A DNA stretch of 64,000 bases from contig NZ_VISI01000002.1 of the NCBI RefSeq assembly GCF_007827365.1, positions 2,423,001 to 2,487,000 on the forward strand, in the 5' to 3' direction. The stretch's first letter is position 1. Every line of letters begins with the position of its first letter. Shown here piece after piece: positions 1 through 9,722 of this stretch. Under the pieces are notes generated by a model. The model did not search any database. It saw only the letters and a list, made by a program, of their open reading frames with translations, and was not told the DNA's origin. Origin of the DNA: Olleya sp. Hel_I_94. GTDB lineage: Bacteria; Bacteroidota; Bacteroidia; Flavobacteriales; Flavobacteriaceae. Position numbers and translations under genes: made by a program.

Positions 1-868
1 GATTAATATCAAAGTTGATAAAAATCTCGTGTGATGAGTTGGTTACAACATCTAATTGTGATTGGATACTGTCATACGCATAACCTATTCTTAAATTAGG
101 TGCCACTAAAAAGTTAATCATCCCACTAAAAGAATCGTCTAAACGGTAACCTGCTCCTACTTCTACAAAGTCATACATAAATAAGTTTAAGTTAACATCA
201 AAACTTACTGGCGCATCAAAAGCAACTTTAGCTAAAGCGTGTGGCTTTAGCTTAAAGTTTTCTGATAAATCAAATACGTATCCTGCTGCTCCAAAAAAGT
301 GTTGCGTCTCTGATCCTATTTTAAAACCATTAGCATCTAAATGCACAGAGTTTAAAATGTTAGGCATAGAGGCAGAAATATAAAACTTACTTGGTTTGTA
401 AAAATATAATCCCGCTCCAATATTTGGAGTAACTTCATTAATGTTTTCTGAGAAAAAGGGATCATTAGCATCTATTAAATCTAATCCTGCTAATCCAATG
501 TCATGAAACGTAGCTCCTGCTTTTAATCCAAATGCTAATTTAGTTTTTGTTCCTACAGGTATGGTGTAAGAAAAATCAACATAAGCATTCGTCTCGCTTA
601 CTGGTCCTACTTCATCACTTATTAATGATAGTCCCAATCCTACATTCTTACCAACTGGCGAATGTAGGGTTAGTGTTCCTGTAGTTGGTGCTCCTTCTAA
701 TCCAACCCATTGGCTTCTGTATAGTGCGCCTATGGCAACACCATCTGTCGATCCTGCATATGCTGGATTAACCACATTCATGTTATACATGTACTGTGTG
801 TACTGTGGATCTTGTTGGGCTTGTACACCTATAAACACTAGGAATACGATATATATTATTTTTTTCAT
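1..868 (-). CDS. PorP/SprF family T9SS membrane protein (3' end outside window)
   Basis: Open frame from an ATG at 868 to the window edge, 289 codons visible with no stop. The N-terminus is a signal peptide (MKKIIYIVFLVFIGVQAQQ) followed by DPQYTQYMYNMNVVNPAYAG, the hallmark start of PorP/SprF proteins, which are outer-membrane beta-barrels or anchors linked to type IX secretion and gliding. It begins 27 bp after the stop of the 2068-residue T9SS cargo gene on the same strand, the usual cargo-then-PorP arrangement in Flavobacteriia, so the two are probably co-transcribed. Family members are usually about 300 residues, so little is missing. PorP-like proteins next to type B cargo are thought to hold that cargo on the surface; that role is inferred from the family. 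Confidence 0.9.
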   Translation of the reverse strand, partial: MKKIIYIVFLVFIGVQAQQDPQYTQYMYNMNVVNPAYAGSTDGVAIGALYRSQWVGLEGAPTTGTLTLHSPVGKNVGLGLSLISDEVGPVSETNAYVDFSYTIPVGTKTKLAFGLKAGATFHDIGLAGLDLIDANDPFFSENINEVTPNIGAGLYFYKPSKFYISASMPNILNSVHLDANGFKIGSETQHFFGAAGYVFDLSENFKLKPHALAKVAFDAPVSFDVNLNLFMYDFVEVGAGYRLDDSFSGMINFLVAPNLRIGYAYDSIQSQLDVVTNSSHEIFINFDIN

Positions 869-895
869 CTGTTTCTTGTTGGTTTTCTAGTTAGT

Positions 896-3800
896 TTATC
901 TGTTTATATATACCCAAGAGGCTTTTGTTTTGTTTCCTTGATACTTCATTACGTAGTAGTACGTTCCAACTGGTAACTCGTCACCTGCGTTAGATTGTCC
1001 TTCCCATTCGTTTACATAATTTGTTTTAGAGTAAACTAAAGTACCATTACGGTTGTAAATCTCTAAGCTTTGTACATCAAAACTACTTAAATCAAAATTG
1101 TCATTTAATCCTGGTGATACACCTGGAGAGATACCTTGTGGTATTGTACAGTTTTCTAACTCTACTACTGTTACAAATTCTGACTTAGAACATCCTGTAT
1201 CATTAAATGTAACTTCAATTTCATACTCTCCTGCAGTTAAAACAGTATTTAATGATAAACCTGTTTGACCAGCAATCTCAACACCTTCGTTGTACCACTT
1301 GATACTTACTTCGCTTTCAATATAATTAATAGCGTCTGCAGTGATTGCAATTGGTGATGTTGCGTTTGGACAAACTTCATAAGGCACATCTAAATTAAAT
1401 GATGTTTCTGGACTTATATTAAATAATAAGTTAAATGATGTGGTTTCAAAACATCCTGTAATTGTATTTTCTAACCTAATATATATTGTTGTAGGTGCTG
1501 ATGTGAAACTGGTTGGGTTAGTAAAAGCATCTATTGCATCAATTGCATTTTGTTCGGTTAAATAATAGCTTATTGCAATATCATTTTGTGTGGCATAAAT
1601 AGCTGATTCAAATATTGTTAAATCAAACGAGAAAACACCACTATCATCTGGATCACAAGCTGAGATATCTGTAATTATACCTGTTTCAATTTCCGGTTTC
1701 GGAAAAAATTCAACCAAAATCTGATCTGTATAAAAACAAGCTGAACTTACGTCTGTAAATGTAATATCTACTTGATATAGTCCTTGTTCAGTAACAACTA
1801 AAGAGGTTCCGTTTTCACCTGCAATTGGGTCTGTAATTCCGTCTGCAACCGCATACCATGTTATGGTTGCGTTTGTTGGTGGAGCAATACCTAAGTCTAG
1901 TGTTACGCTATCACCTTCGCAAGTTGCTAATCCATTACTAATTAAAATGTCATTTCCAAGGTCAATATTTCCAATATCAAAACTACTAGCTTCTAAAAAT
2001 ACAGCCGAGTCGTAAATAGTATCACCATCATCTGCGATAACCAATTTGATACTATATGGATTGTTAGGTATCACAGCAGAAGTTGCTGTTAATGGTACTG
2101 TTCTTCCAATAAAGTTTGTTGGATTAGTAATTGCTGGTAATCCTCCTGCTCCATAGTATGCATCAAATAGTGTTGGGTTAGAGGATGCACAACTAGTATT
2201 ATAAGCGTCGTCTCTTATTGAAAGTACCGAAACTGGATCTGAAGTGCCTGGTATTACAGCAAGGTTTGTAACATTACCAGTTGTTAAGTCTGTTAATAAA
2301 AATGCAAATGCATCAGAGAATCCACATTGAAAAGTTCCATATTCTTCTGCTGCAAAAATAAAATTAAAAGATAGCTGATCAATTAACGGAGTAAATTCGA
2401 ACTCAATTAATGATGCGTTGTTAGATCCTCCTGCAGGTACATCATCTCCTGGATTTCCGTCTAAATCTGTATTAATAAAAGCCTCTAAGTCTGCATCTCC
2501 TGGCCAAGATCCTCCACCTTCACTTAATACACCTGTCTCTGGACCTGGTGCATTTAATACGTTTCCTGTTGTCATAACAATACCACTTTGGAAAGGGAAT
2601 GAAGATCCGTTGGCTTCAAAATATCCAATACCATTAGTTGTTCCAAAATCGGTTCCTGTTGACCAAGTAACGTTGTTAATTAATGCACAAGGCGAATTTA
2701 CTAATACATCTGTAACTAATTCTTGTACTGTGTATTGTGTGTCGTTTGTTGTTATTGGAGGCGGAATTGTAAATACACATAAATCAAAGTTTACATCTTG
2801 AAAAGGAATATCTCCATCTGTGTAAATTCTAATATAGTAAGTATTACCTATTGTTAACCCATTTGCTATGCTATTGTTTGTAGCCTCACAATAAATATTA
2901 GTTAAAGAGTCACAATCAGGACCTTCATAAAGTGCATGGTTTAAATTAACCGTATCTCCAACGATGTTACTTATGTCAATTCCGTGATCGGTTGCAACAG
3001 CATCAAACTGAAACCAAACGTCGTCATTTGCTGTTCCAGTACAAACATTTGTTTGTGTTGAAGTTGTTGCTCCATATAATGTTGCGCTTGTTGTATTAGT
3101 ACAATTCTCGTCTGCGTTTGGTGTGACTATAATAGCATTTAAACAATCATCATTTACTGGAGGGCAAACAGGAACATTTAATGTGCTACTTGTTACAATA
3201 CAATTTGTATCATCCGCATTTGCAACTGTAACTACTACATCTGTGTCCAATGGATATGGTCCCATTGTTATAATACCACTAGTCATTACGTTTTGTAATG
3301 GAGTACTTTGGTTGTCTGTAATATTTAAGCTTAATGCATCTCCTATACTAGTTATATCAACGTTAACAAAAAATTGATTGTTTCCTGCACTACAGTCGGT
3401 AGTTGTAGAAAAGTCTACAACAGGATTAATACAAGTTGCACAATTTACTGTAACTGTTAATGGTGTATAGCCTTGAGAACCACAATCAAATACACCATCT
3501 GATTGTACAGTAAAAGAAATAGTGTCTCCTGACGATTGATATGTCAACCCTGAAACATCTCCATTATTTCCATATGGTGTTAATGCATTAAGGTCTGTTG
3601 TTCCGTCTGTATCAAATACGATTAACTCATCCCATCCTTGCTCTACTTGTCCAGAGTTAAATGTGATATTTAATGCTGTACCATCCGTAGAGCTAAATGT
3701 AAAGATGTTTGTATCGTTACTTTCATAACAGTAGTTAATTGTTTGTGGTCCATCCGTCGCACAATCTAAAGTAAAGTTAAATTGTAATAATGTTGAAAAG

Positions 3801-6800
3801 GTAAACGGACCAGCCCAAGTACTTGTATCTGCTCCACAAATCGATTGTACATAAATCTCGTAATCCGTTGCTGGATTTAATCCTGTCTCTGAAATTGTGG
3901 TTGTTGTTACTAACGTACCAGAAGTTGGTATTCCTGTTCCTGCTGGTTGTATAACATAATTCCATTCTGTCTCTGTTCCATTTGATGTCCAAGATATATC
4001 TGCTGAAGTTTCAGTAATTGATGTTGCAGTAATATTACTTGGTGCTACGCAAAAGTTTCCACAAGCTTCTACTCGCACTTGGTCAATTGCCATATCGCTT
4101 TCAAAAATATCACCAGTACCTACATAGCTAATTTCAATGTACACTATCTGTCCTAAGTAGGCATCTAAATTAACACCAATAGGTACCCAAGCTTCGTCTG
4201 CTGTTGATTGGTAATCACCTATCCAAGTATACTCAGTAGTAAAAGGTCCTGTTTGAGAGGTGCTTACACCAATATTTAAAGTTCCCATATTATCTCCAAA
4301 TGCATGCATCCAAAACGATAATTCTGCACCATCTACTGCTGTAGATAAGTCTATTGCTGGTGTAATAGCAGAGGCTACATTAGTTGTGTTTCCTGAACCT
4401 TCATATTCAAGGTGTGTTCCTGCATTTCCGTCCCATGTAATGTTTGGACCAGTTCCTGTTGAGTTTGCATTTACGGTTGTAATATCCCAATCTCCATTAG
4501 TATCTGTAAATGCAGTTCCTGTCCATCCTGCAGGCACATAGTTGGTGTCATTACCAAAATCTTCTGTAAAGATAAAAGTAGATGCACCAGAAGTACATGT
4601 TACGCCTACTGGAGCAGGTGGTGGTGTGTTTAATGTTGTAAAGTTAATTGGTCCTGCCCAAACACTTAAGCCATTACCACAATCAGAAAGAATATAAACC
4701 TCATTAACTGTACTTGCGGTTAAACCTGTTAATGTATAAGGGTTGGTAGTAATAGGTGTTCCAGATCCCGTTGGTACTCCTGTACCTGCTGGTTGTACTA
4801 CTATTTCCCAATTTGTTTCACCATTATTAGCAGTCCATGATACATCTGCAGTTGTGTCTGTAATTGCATCAACAGTTATACCTGTTGGAGCAACACAAAA
4901 ATCACCACACGTTTCTACTCTCACTTGGTCAATTGCCATATCACTCTCAAACGTGTCTCCTGTTCCTACATAGCTAATTTCGATATAAATGATTTGACCC
5001 AAGTAAGCATCTAAGTTAATACCAATTGGTACCCAAGCTTCATCTGCTGTTGATTGATAGTCACCTATCCAAGTATATTCTGAAGTAAAAGGTCCTGTTT
5101 GAGAAGTGCTAACACCAATATTTAAGGTTCCCATATTATCTCCAAATGCATGCATCCAAAACGATAATTCTGCACCATCTACTGCTGTAGATAAGTCTAT
5201 TGCTGGTGTAATTGCAGAGGCTACGTTAGTTGTATTTCCTGAGCCTTCATATTCAAGGTGTGTTCCTGCATTTCCATCCCATGTAATATTTGGACCTGTT
5301 CCACCAGAGTTTCCATTTACAGTTGTAATATCCCAATCTCCATTGATATCAGCAAAAGTGGTTCCTGTCCATCCTGATGGCACATAATTAGTATCATTAC
5401 CAAAATCTTCTGTAAAGATAATTGTAGAAGATGCGCCAGAAGCACATGATACTCCTACTGGAGCAGGTGGTGGTGTGTTTAATGTTGTAAAGTTTACTGG
5501 ACCAATCCATACACTATATCCATCAGTACCGCAATTTGCTCTCACGTAAACTTCATATGGTGTGCTAGGTGTTAATCCTGTTGCTGGATATGGTGCGTTT
5601 AATGAGGTTACTACACCATCTGTTGTTGGCTCTCCAGTTCCTGCTGGTTGTATCCAAATTTGCCATTCTGTTTCTGTTGATCCAGCATCCCAAGTAATAT
5701 CTGCTGTTGTATCTCCTGTCGCAGTTGCTGTTACAGCTAATGGGTCTGGACAAGATGGTACTGCGCGTACTTGAAAATTATCTACAAATACATCGTTATC
5801 TGTTGGATCATCAACAGTTCCTTCTGATGCTCTAATACCAAACTGAGCAGTAGTACCAGAATAAGCAGTTAAATTTTGTACTACATGTAATCCTGTTGCC
5901 GGAATCACGGATGTTGCATCAAAAGTTTCTAATACAGTCCATGTTGTACCATTATCTGTAGTAATCATTAATTCTACTGTATCATCAGATCCTAAAGTTC
6001 CTGCGGTAGTTGTACTACCAAAAGTCATAACTCCAAAATCAAATTCTACCTGATAAGGAACACCTGTTAAGTCAATTTCTGGACTTAGCAGCCAATCACT
6101 TTTTTCTGCTAACCATAGGTTGATTTTATAAGCTCCAGTAAAACCATTGTTTAAATAGCCATCGTTAGCCCATGAAGAAGTTCCTAGGTCTGTAGGACCT
6201 GTTGTTGAATCTCCATTATTAGCTACTTCCCAACAGTTTGCTGGAATGGTTGTAAAGTCTTGTAAATATGTTGGTGTAAATATTGCACAGTCGGTTGTAA
6301 AAGTTATTGGACCTGTCCAAATACTTAAGTCTGCACCACAATTAGCTCTAACATACACTTCGTAGTCTGTTGCAGGAGTTAAAGTATTATCCGTATATAA
6401 TGTATTGTCTGTTGCTGGAGAACCTGCTCCAGTTGGAGCTCCTGTTCCAGCTGGTTGAACAACTACTTCCCAAGCAGCTTCTGTCCCTCCTAAGGTCCAA
6501 GATAAATCTACAGATGTAGATGTTACTGCATCTAAAGTAAGTCCTGAAGGGTTTGGACATGTAGCGTTGTATATAAGCACATTGTCAATTAGCCAATACC
6601 AAGCCCAAGAATCGGCATCATTATATATGAATCTAACTTGCATGTTAGCGTTAGCATAGGCTGTAATATCTATATGTTGTTGGTCAGGTGCATTAAAACC
6701 GCCTATACTAGCGGTTTGATTTAATACTTCGACCCAAGCAGTACCATCAAAAACCTCAACGATAGCATTGTCTGCTCCAATATTTCTGTAATATTGGTCA

Positions 6801-7102
6801 AAATCTAGAAATAGTGCAGTTGCTGCCGAAGCATCAAAAACAGGAGAGGTTAACGTTTCTAATAATAACGTACCGTTTCCGTTTGCATCACTATCTGCTA
6901 TAGCTGCATTTGTGCCATCTAAGCTTGAAAAACCTCCTTGAATTCCAGAAATCCATGAATCACCTGTTGCTGCTCCTGCATCTGTTATCGTCCAGGTTGC
7001 AGGTATGGAGGCATTAAAATTTTCTTGTAAATAAGTTTGTGAATTAGCTTGCCATCCTGTTAGTAGAAATAGTAAAGCTAAAATGAACGTAGTTTTTTTC
7101 AT
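896..7102 (-). CDS. Giant T9SS type B surface adhesin with FN3 and jelly-roll modules
   Basis: 2068 residues. Signal peptide 1-21. Then alternating MAM/choice-of-anchor-J-like modules (about 25-180, 271-448, 554-733, 834-1015) and fibronectin type III domains (about 181-270, 449-540, 734-825, 1016-1105), each FN3 opening with C-[PV]-x-P. A CUB-like module lies near 1109-1225, a pre-peptidase-type module near 1314-1445, a choice-of-anchor-L domain near 1449-1715, and an Ig/PKD-like stretch follows. The last ~83 residues are a T9SS type B (CHU_C, gliding motility-associated) sorting domain with SLEIYNRNGTLVYSK, ELPVGTYYYV and terminal WVYINR. Expected to be exported by SecYEG, moved through T9SS and displayed or released as an adhesin. 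Modules 554-833 and 834-1115 are recent duplicates. The ligand cannot be predicted. Confidence 0.92.
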   Translation of the reverse strand: MKKTTFILALLFLLTGWQANSQTYLQENFNASIPATWTITDAGAATGDSWISGIQGGFSSLDGTNAAIADSDANGNGTLLLETLTSPVFDASAATALFLDFDQYYRNIGADNAIVEVFDGTAWVEVLNQTASIGGFNAPDQQHIDITAYANANMQVRFIYNDADSWAWYWLIDNVLIYNATCPNPSGLTLDAVTSTSVDLSWTLGGTEAAWEVVVQPAGTGAPTGAGSPATDNTLYTDNTLTPATDYEVYVRANCGADLSIWTGPITFTTDCAIFTPTYLQDFTTIPANCWEVANNGDSTTGPTDLGTSSWANDGYLNNGFTGAYKINLWLAEKSDWLLSPEIDLTGVPYQVEFDFGVMTFGSTTTAGTLGSDDTVELMITTDNGTTWTVLETFDATSVIPATGLHVVQNLTAYSGTTAQFGIRASEGTVDDPTDNDVFVDNFQVRAVPSCPDPLAVTATATGDTTADITWDAGSTETEWQIWIQPAGTGEPTTDGVVTSLNAPYPATGLTPSTPYEVYVRANCGTDGYSVWIGPVNFTTLNTPPPAPVGVSCASGASSTIIFTEDFGNDTNYVPSGWTGTTFADINGDWDITTVNGNSGGTGPNITWDGNAGTHLEYEGSGNTTNVASAITPAIDLSTAVDGAELSFWMHAFGDNMGTLNIGVSTSQTGPFTSEYTWIGDYQSTADEAWVPIGINLDAYLGQIIYIEISYVGTGDTFESDMAIDQVRVETCGDFCVAPTGITVDAITDTTADVSWTANNGETNWEIVVQPAGTGVPTGSGTPITTNPYTLTGLTASTVNEVYILSDCGNGLSVWAGPINFTTLNTPPPAPVGVTCTSGASTFIFTEDFGNDTNYVPAGWTGTAFTDTNGDWDITTVNANSTGTGPNITWDGNAGTHLEYEGSGNTTNVASAITPAIDLSTAVDGAELSFWMHAFGDNMGTLNIGVSTSQTGPFTTEYTWIGDYQSTADEAWVPIGVNLDAYLGQIVYIEISYVGTGDIFESDMAIDQVRVEACGNFCVAPSNITATSITETSADISWTSNGTETEWNYVIQPAGTGIPTSGTLVTTTTISETGLNPATDYEIYVQSICGADTSTWAGPFTFSTLLQFNFTLDCATDGPQTINYCYESNDTNIFTFSSTDGTALNITFNSGQVEQGWDELIVFDTDGTTDLNALTPYGNNGDVSGLTYQSSGDTISFTVQSDGVFDCGSQGYTPLTVTVNCATCINPVVDFSTTTDCSAGNNQFFVNVDITSIGDALSLNITDNQSTPLQNVMTSGIITMGPYPLDTDVVVTVANADDTNCIVTSSTLNVPVCPPVNDDCLNAIIVTPNADENCTNTTSATLYGATTSTQTNVCTGTANDDVWFQFDAVATDHGIDISNIVGDTVNLNHALYEGPDCDSLTNIYCEATNNSIANGLTIGNTYYIRIYTDGDIPFQDVNFDLCVFTIPPPITTNDTQYTVQELVTDVLVNSPCALINNVTWSTGTDFGTTNGIGYFEANGSSFPFQSGIVMTTGNVLNAPGPETGVLSEGGGSWPGDADLEAFINTDLDGNPGDDVPAGGSNNASLIEFEFTPLIDQLSFNFIFAAEEYGTFQCGFSDAFAFLLTDLTTGNVTNLAVIPGTSDPVSVLSIRDDAYNTSCASSNPTLFDAYYGAGGLPAITNPTNFIGRTVPLTATSAVIPNNPYSIKLVIADDGDTIYDSAVFLEASSFDIGNIDLGNDILISNGLATCEGDSVTLDLGIAPPTNATITWYAVADGITDPIAGENGTSLVVTEQGLYQVDITFTDVSSACFYTDQILVEFFPKPEIETGIITDISACDPDDSGVFSFDLTIFESAIYATQNDIAISYYLTEQNAIDAIDAFTNPTSFTSAPTTIYIRLENTITGCFETTSFNLLFNISPETSFNLDVPYEVCPNATSPIAITADAINYIESEVSIKWYNEGVEIAGQTGLSLNTVLTAGEYEIEVTFNDTGCSKSEFVTVVELENCTIPQGISPGVSPGLNDNFDLSSFDVQSLEIYNRNGTLVYSKTNYVNEWEGQSNAGDELPVGTYYYVMKYQGNKTKASWVYINR
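4040..4640 (-). repeat. Internal duplication, copy 2 (C-proximal)
   Basis: Encodes a jelly-roll module nearly identical to the one encoded at 4886-5490. The repeat period is 846-849 bp (282-283 codons). Both copies share NTPPPAPVGV, FTEDFGNDTNYVP and SFWMHAFGDNMGTLNIGVST; the differences are scattered substitutions and one extra codon. Confidence 0.9.
4886..5490 (-). repeat. Internal duplication, copy 1 (N-proximal)
   Basis: Partner of 4040-4640. High DNA identity, including synonymous positions, points to a recent tandem duplication of one jelly-roll plus FN3 unit. The FN3 halves have diverged more than the jelly-roll halves. Confidence 0.9.
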
Positions 7103-7282
7103 TTTAATGAGATTGGGTGTTAGTTTATTTTTTTTGAAAACCTTGCGAAAAACACAAGTTGGTTATTTAAAGGTATACTTTTATTAAGAATAATTTAACA
7201 CAGATAGACGTAATGCGTTTTTTTTCGACGAAAAGAGTATTAATTGTTAAAATTGTAAGATTTATATATCGTGTTTAGAATA

Positions 7283-9634
7283 TTATTTAGAAATTATCAC
7301 GTTTCTTTTTATTTCATTACCAAATTCGTCGACTACAACAAGTGAATGTTCTCCAATTTCGGGCTTAATTGCGATATCATGAATATCTGTAGTTTGACCA
7401 ATGTAAGTTTTGTCTATATACCAAAAAAGAGTGCTATTTTTTTTAGAATGTGCAACTTTTAAAACGAGTTCGTTCTTCGTTTCGTTAAAATCCTTAGGTA
7501 GATAAATAGTACTTTCATTTTTGGGATAAATAAATTGCATTGTGACTTCATTTTCACCTAAACAATCAAATCTAAAAGTTGGAAGTGATTTATAAAAAGG
7601 ATTCTTTTTTTTATAATAGTATTCCATTAAAGGAGGAAGTGTGAACCAAGACTGAGTGTTAATGTTATTTAGATCTTCGCAAGAGGTATTAACCTGATAA
7701 GTGTTTGTTTTGTCTAGGTGAATTAACTTATGATAAGGACACGGTTTTGTTTTAAGACCACTTAGTTGTACGTATTGAAGCTCTGTATCTAAACAGTTAA
7801 GCGAGGCTCTGTAGCCACTAAGTCTACAGATTCTAGTTTCTTGCATTTCATCAAAAGGTTTTTTAAACCATTGACTATTTGGAAGCGCATCAAATACGTC
7901 AAATAAAATTGGAGCTGCAGATTGTACACCAACTAATCCTGGTCTACCTTCTCCGTCAGCATTACCTACCCAAACACCTACAACATAATCTTTTGTTGTA
8001 CCAATTGCCCAAGCATCTCTAAAACCGTAGCTAGTACCTGTTTTCCAGGCGATTTGTTTAGAATTGTCAAAAAACTCCCAATTGTCATCGCCTTCTGGTC
8101 TGTTTACCTCCTTTAAACTTTGATACGTTAGATAGATTGAGGCAGCATCAAAAAGTGTTTTTTGATTAGTTTTTTTTCCAAAATCAATGGTTTGCGAGTC
8201 GTAGAAAGTAGGTTCGCAAAATTCATTGGAAAAATACTCGCTTGAAGTGTCGTTAAAATGATTTATAGTCGAAGAGAACGCTGCATAACTTTTACATAAA
8301 TCCCATAAATTACTTTCTGCTCCACCTAAAATTAAGGATAATCCGTAATGATTTGCATTATAGGTTATGTCTTTTAGTTTTAAATCTTTTAGATAATGAT
8401 GAAATCTATCTAAACCAAACGCTTGTAACATTCTAACTGAAGGAACATTTAAAGAGCGTGATAAAGCGCGTTTTGCAGGAACAGCTCCATCAAATTCTTT
8501 ATTAAAATTTTCGGGACTATAATTTCCAAATTGAGAAGGTATGTCTGCAACTAATGTGTTAGGAAGTATATCTCCTGCATCAAGCATAGCAGCATATAAA
8601 AAAGGTTTTAAGATACTACCAGTACTTCTAGGCTTGTTAATTATGTCTACATTTTTTTGATGTGCTTTATCTGTTGGAGCGTTACCAACATAGGCTAAAA
8701 CTTTTCTAGTTTTAACGTCTAAAACTAAAACTGCAATGTTATATATTTCATTTTGTTTTAAAATGTTATAATGATTAGAAACAATGCTGTTTACTTGTTC
8801 TTGAAGTTGTTTTTGAACTGTTGTTTTAACTCGTTTTCCTTTATTAGTTTTTGAAATAGTTTGTAGTAAATGAGGTGCTGTTTGTGGTAATGGATATGGT
8901 TTTTGAGGCAAGATTTCAGCTAAAGAAAGATTATAGGTTAATGAATCAATAGTATTGTTTTCTAATAATTTTTTTAATAACCTGTTGCGTTTTTCTAGTA
9001 ATTTTTTTTGATTTTTACCTGGGTAAATTAGGCTTGGTGCATTGGGTAAAACAGCTAAAGTTGCGCTTTCTGCCCATGATAAATCATGAGCGTTTCTGTT
9101 ATAATAACGCCAAGACGCAGCATCTATACCAACAACATTTCCGCCAAAAGGCGCATGACTTGCATAAAGCGATAATATTTTTTCTTTACTATGCCTTAAC
9201 TCTAATCTAGTGGCTAAAATAATTTCTTTAAACTTTTCTAAATAGGTTCTTGATTTTCCTTTTCTAGATAGCCTAATAACTTGTTGGGTAATTGTACTTC
9301 CACCACGTTTGACTTCACCAGAATTTAAGTTTTCTTTTAAGGCTTTAATTATAGAGATAGGATTAAATCCAGGATGTTTATAAAAATAGTCATCCTCAAA
9401 AGCGATAACACACGTTTTAAATTTTTCCGGAATACTATCGCTTTCTGGAAAACGCCACTGTCCATCTTTTGCTATTTGAGCACCTAATAATACATTAGTG
9501 TTACTAGTAATAACAGTTGCTGTTGGATCTTTAAAAAGTATACTTGGTAAACAAAAAAAATAGGCTACTAATAGTATAAAAAACACTATTGTTTTTTTAA
9601 AATGTTTTGAAATAATAGCAATTAACCTATACAT
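7283..9634 (-). CDS. pbpC: Penicillin-binding protein 1C (transglycosylase/transpeptidase)
   Basis: 783 residues, close to the usual size of PbpC (about 770). One N-terminal membrane helix (about 14-34). GT51 glycosyltransferase domain with catalytic EDDYFYKHPG (Glu80) and GGSTITQQ (111-118). Transpeptidase domain with SxxK at Ser340-Lys343, SxN at Ser394-Asn396 and KTGTS at 531-535, so both active sites look intact. The C-terminal ~100 residues fit the BiPBP_C domain typical of PbpC. It would polymerise and crosslink peptidoglycan in the periplasm. In many bacteria pbpC is adjacent to a bacterial alpha-2-macroglobulin gene; here that partner lies 2.5 kb upstream on the same strand with two genes between them. 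Confidence 0.95.
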   Translation of the reverse strand: MYRLIAIISKHFKKTIVFFILLVAYFFCLPSILFKDPTATVITSNTNVLLGAQIAKDGQWRFPESDSIPEKFKTCVIAFEDDYFYKHPGFNPISIIKALKENLNSGEVKRGGSTITQQVIRLSRKGKSRTYLEKFKEIILATRLELRHSKEKILSLYASHAPFGGNVVGIDAASWRYYNRNAHDLSWAESATLAVLPNAPSLIYPGKNQKKLLEKRNRLLKKLLENNTIDSLTYNLSLAEILPQKPYPLPQTAPHLLQTISKTNKGKRVKTTVQKQLQEQVNSIVSNHYNILKQNEIYNIAVLVLDVKTRKVLAYVGNAPTDKAHQKNVDIINKPRSTGSILKPFLYAAMLDAGDILPNTLVADIPSQFGNYSPENFNKEFDGAVPAKRALSRSLNVPSVRMLQAFGLDRFHHYLKDLKLKDITYNANHYGLSLILGGAESNLWDLCKSYAAFSSTINHFNDTSSEYFSNEFCEPTFYDSQTIDFGKKTNQKTLFDAASIYLTYQSLKEVNRPEGDDNWEFFDNSKQIAWKTGTSYGFRDAWAIGTTKDYVVGVWVGNADGEGRPGLVGVQSAAPILFDVFDALPNSQWFKKPFDEMQETRICRLSGYRASLNCLDTELQYVQLSGLKTKPCPYHKLIHLDKTNTYQVNTSCEDLNNINTQSWFTLPPLMEYYYKKKNPFYKSLPTFRFDCLGENEVTMQFIYPKNESTIYLPKDFNETKNELVLKVAHSKKNSTLFWYIDKTYIGQTTDIHDIAIKPEIGEHSLVVVDEFGNEIKRNVIISK

Positions 9635-9722
9635 GAGTGCTACAAAAAGGCTTTAGTTGTTTTAATAATTGTGAATTTAAAAAAATACATTTATACTTGA
9701 TGATAATATCTTAATTATAAAC

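Noticed and set aside
2418..5774. Several open frames on the plus strand opposite the giant adhesin (2418-2801, 3123-3377, 4260-4541, 4743-4973, 5106-5387, 5562-5774)
   Set aside because: They are antisense shadows of the adhesin; the frames at 4260 and 5106 resemble each other only because the adhesin modules are duplicated.
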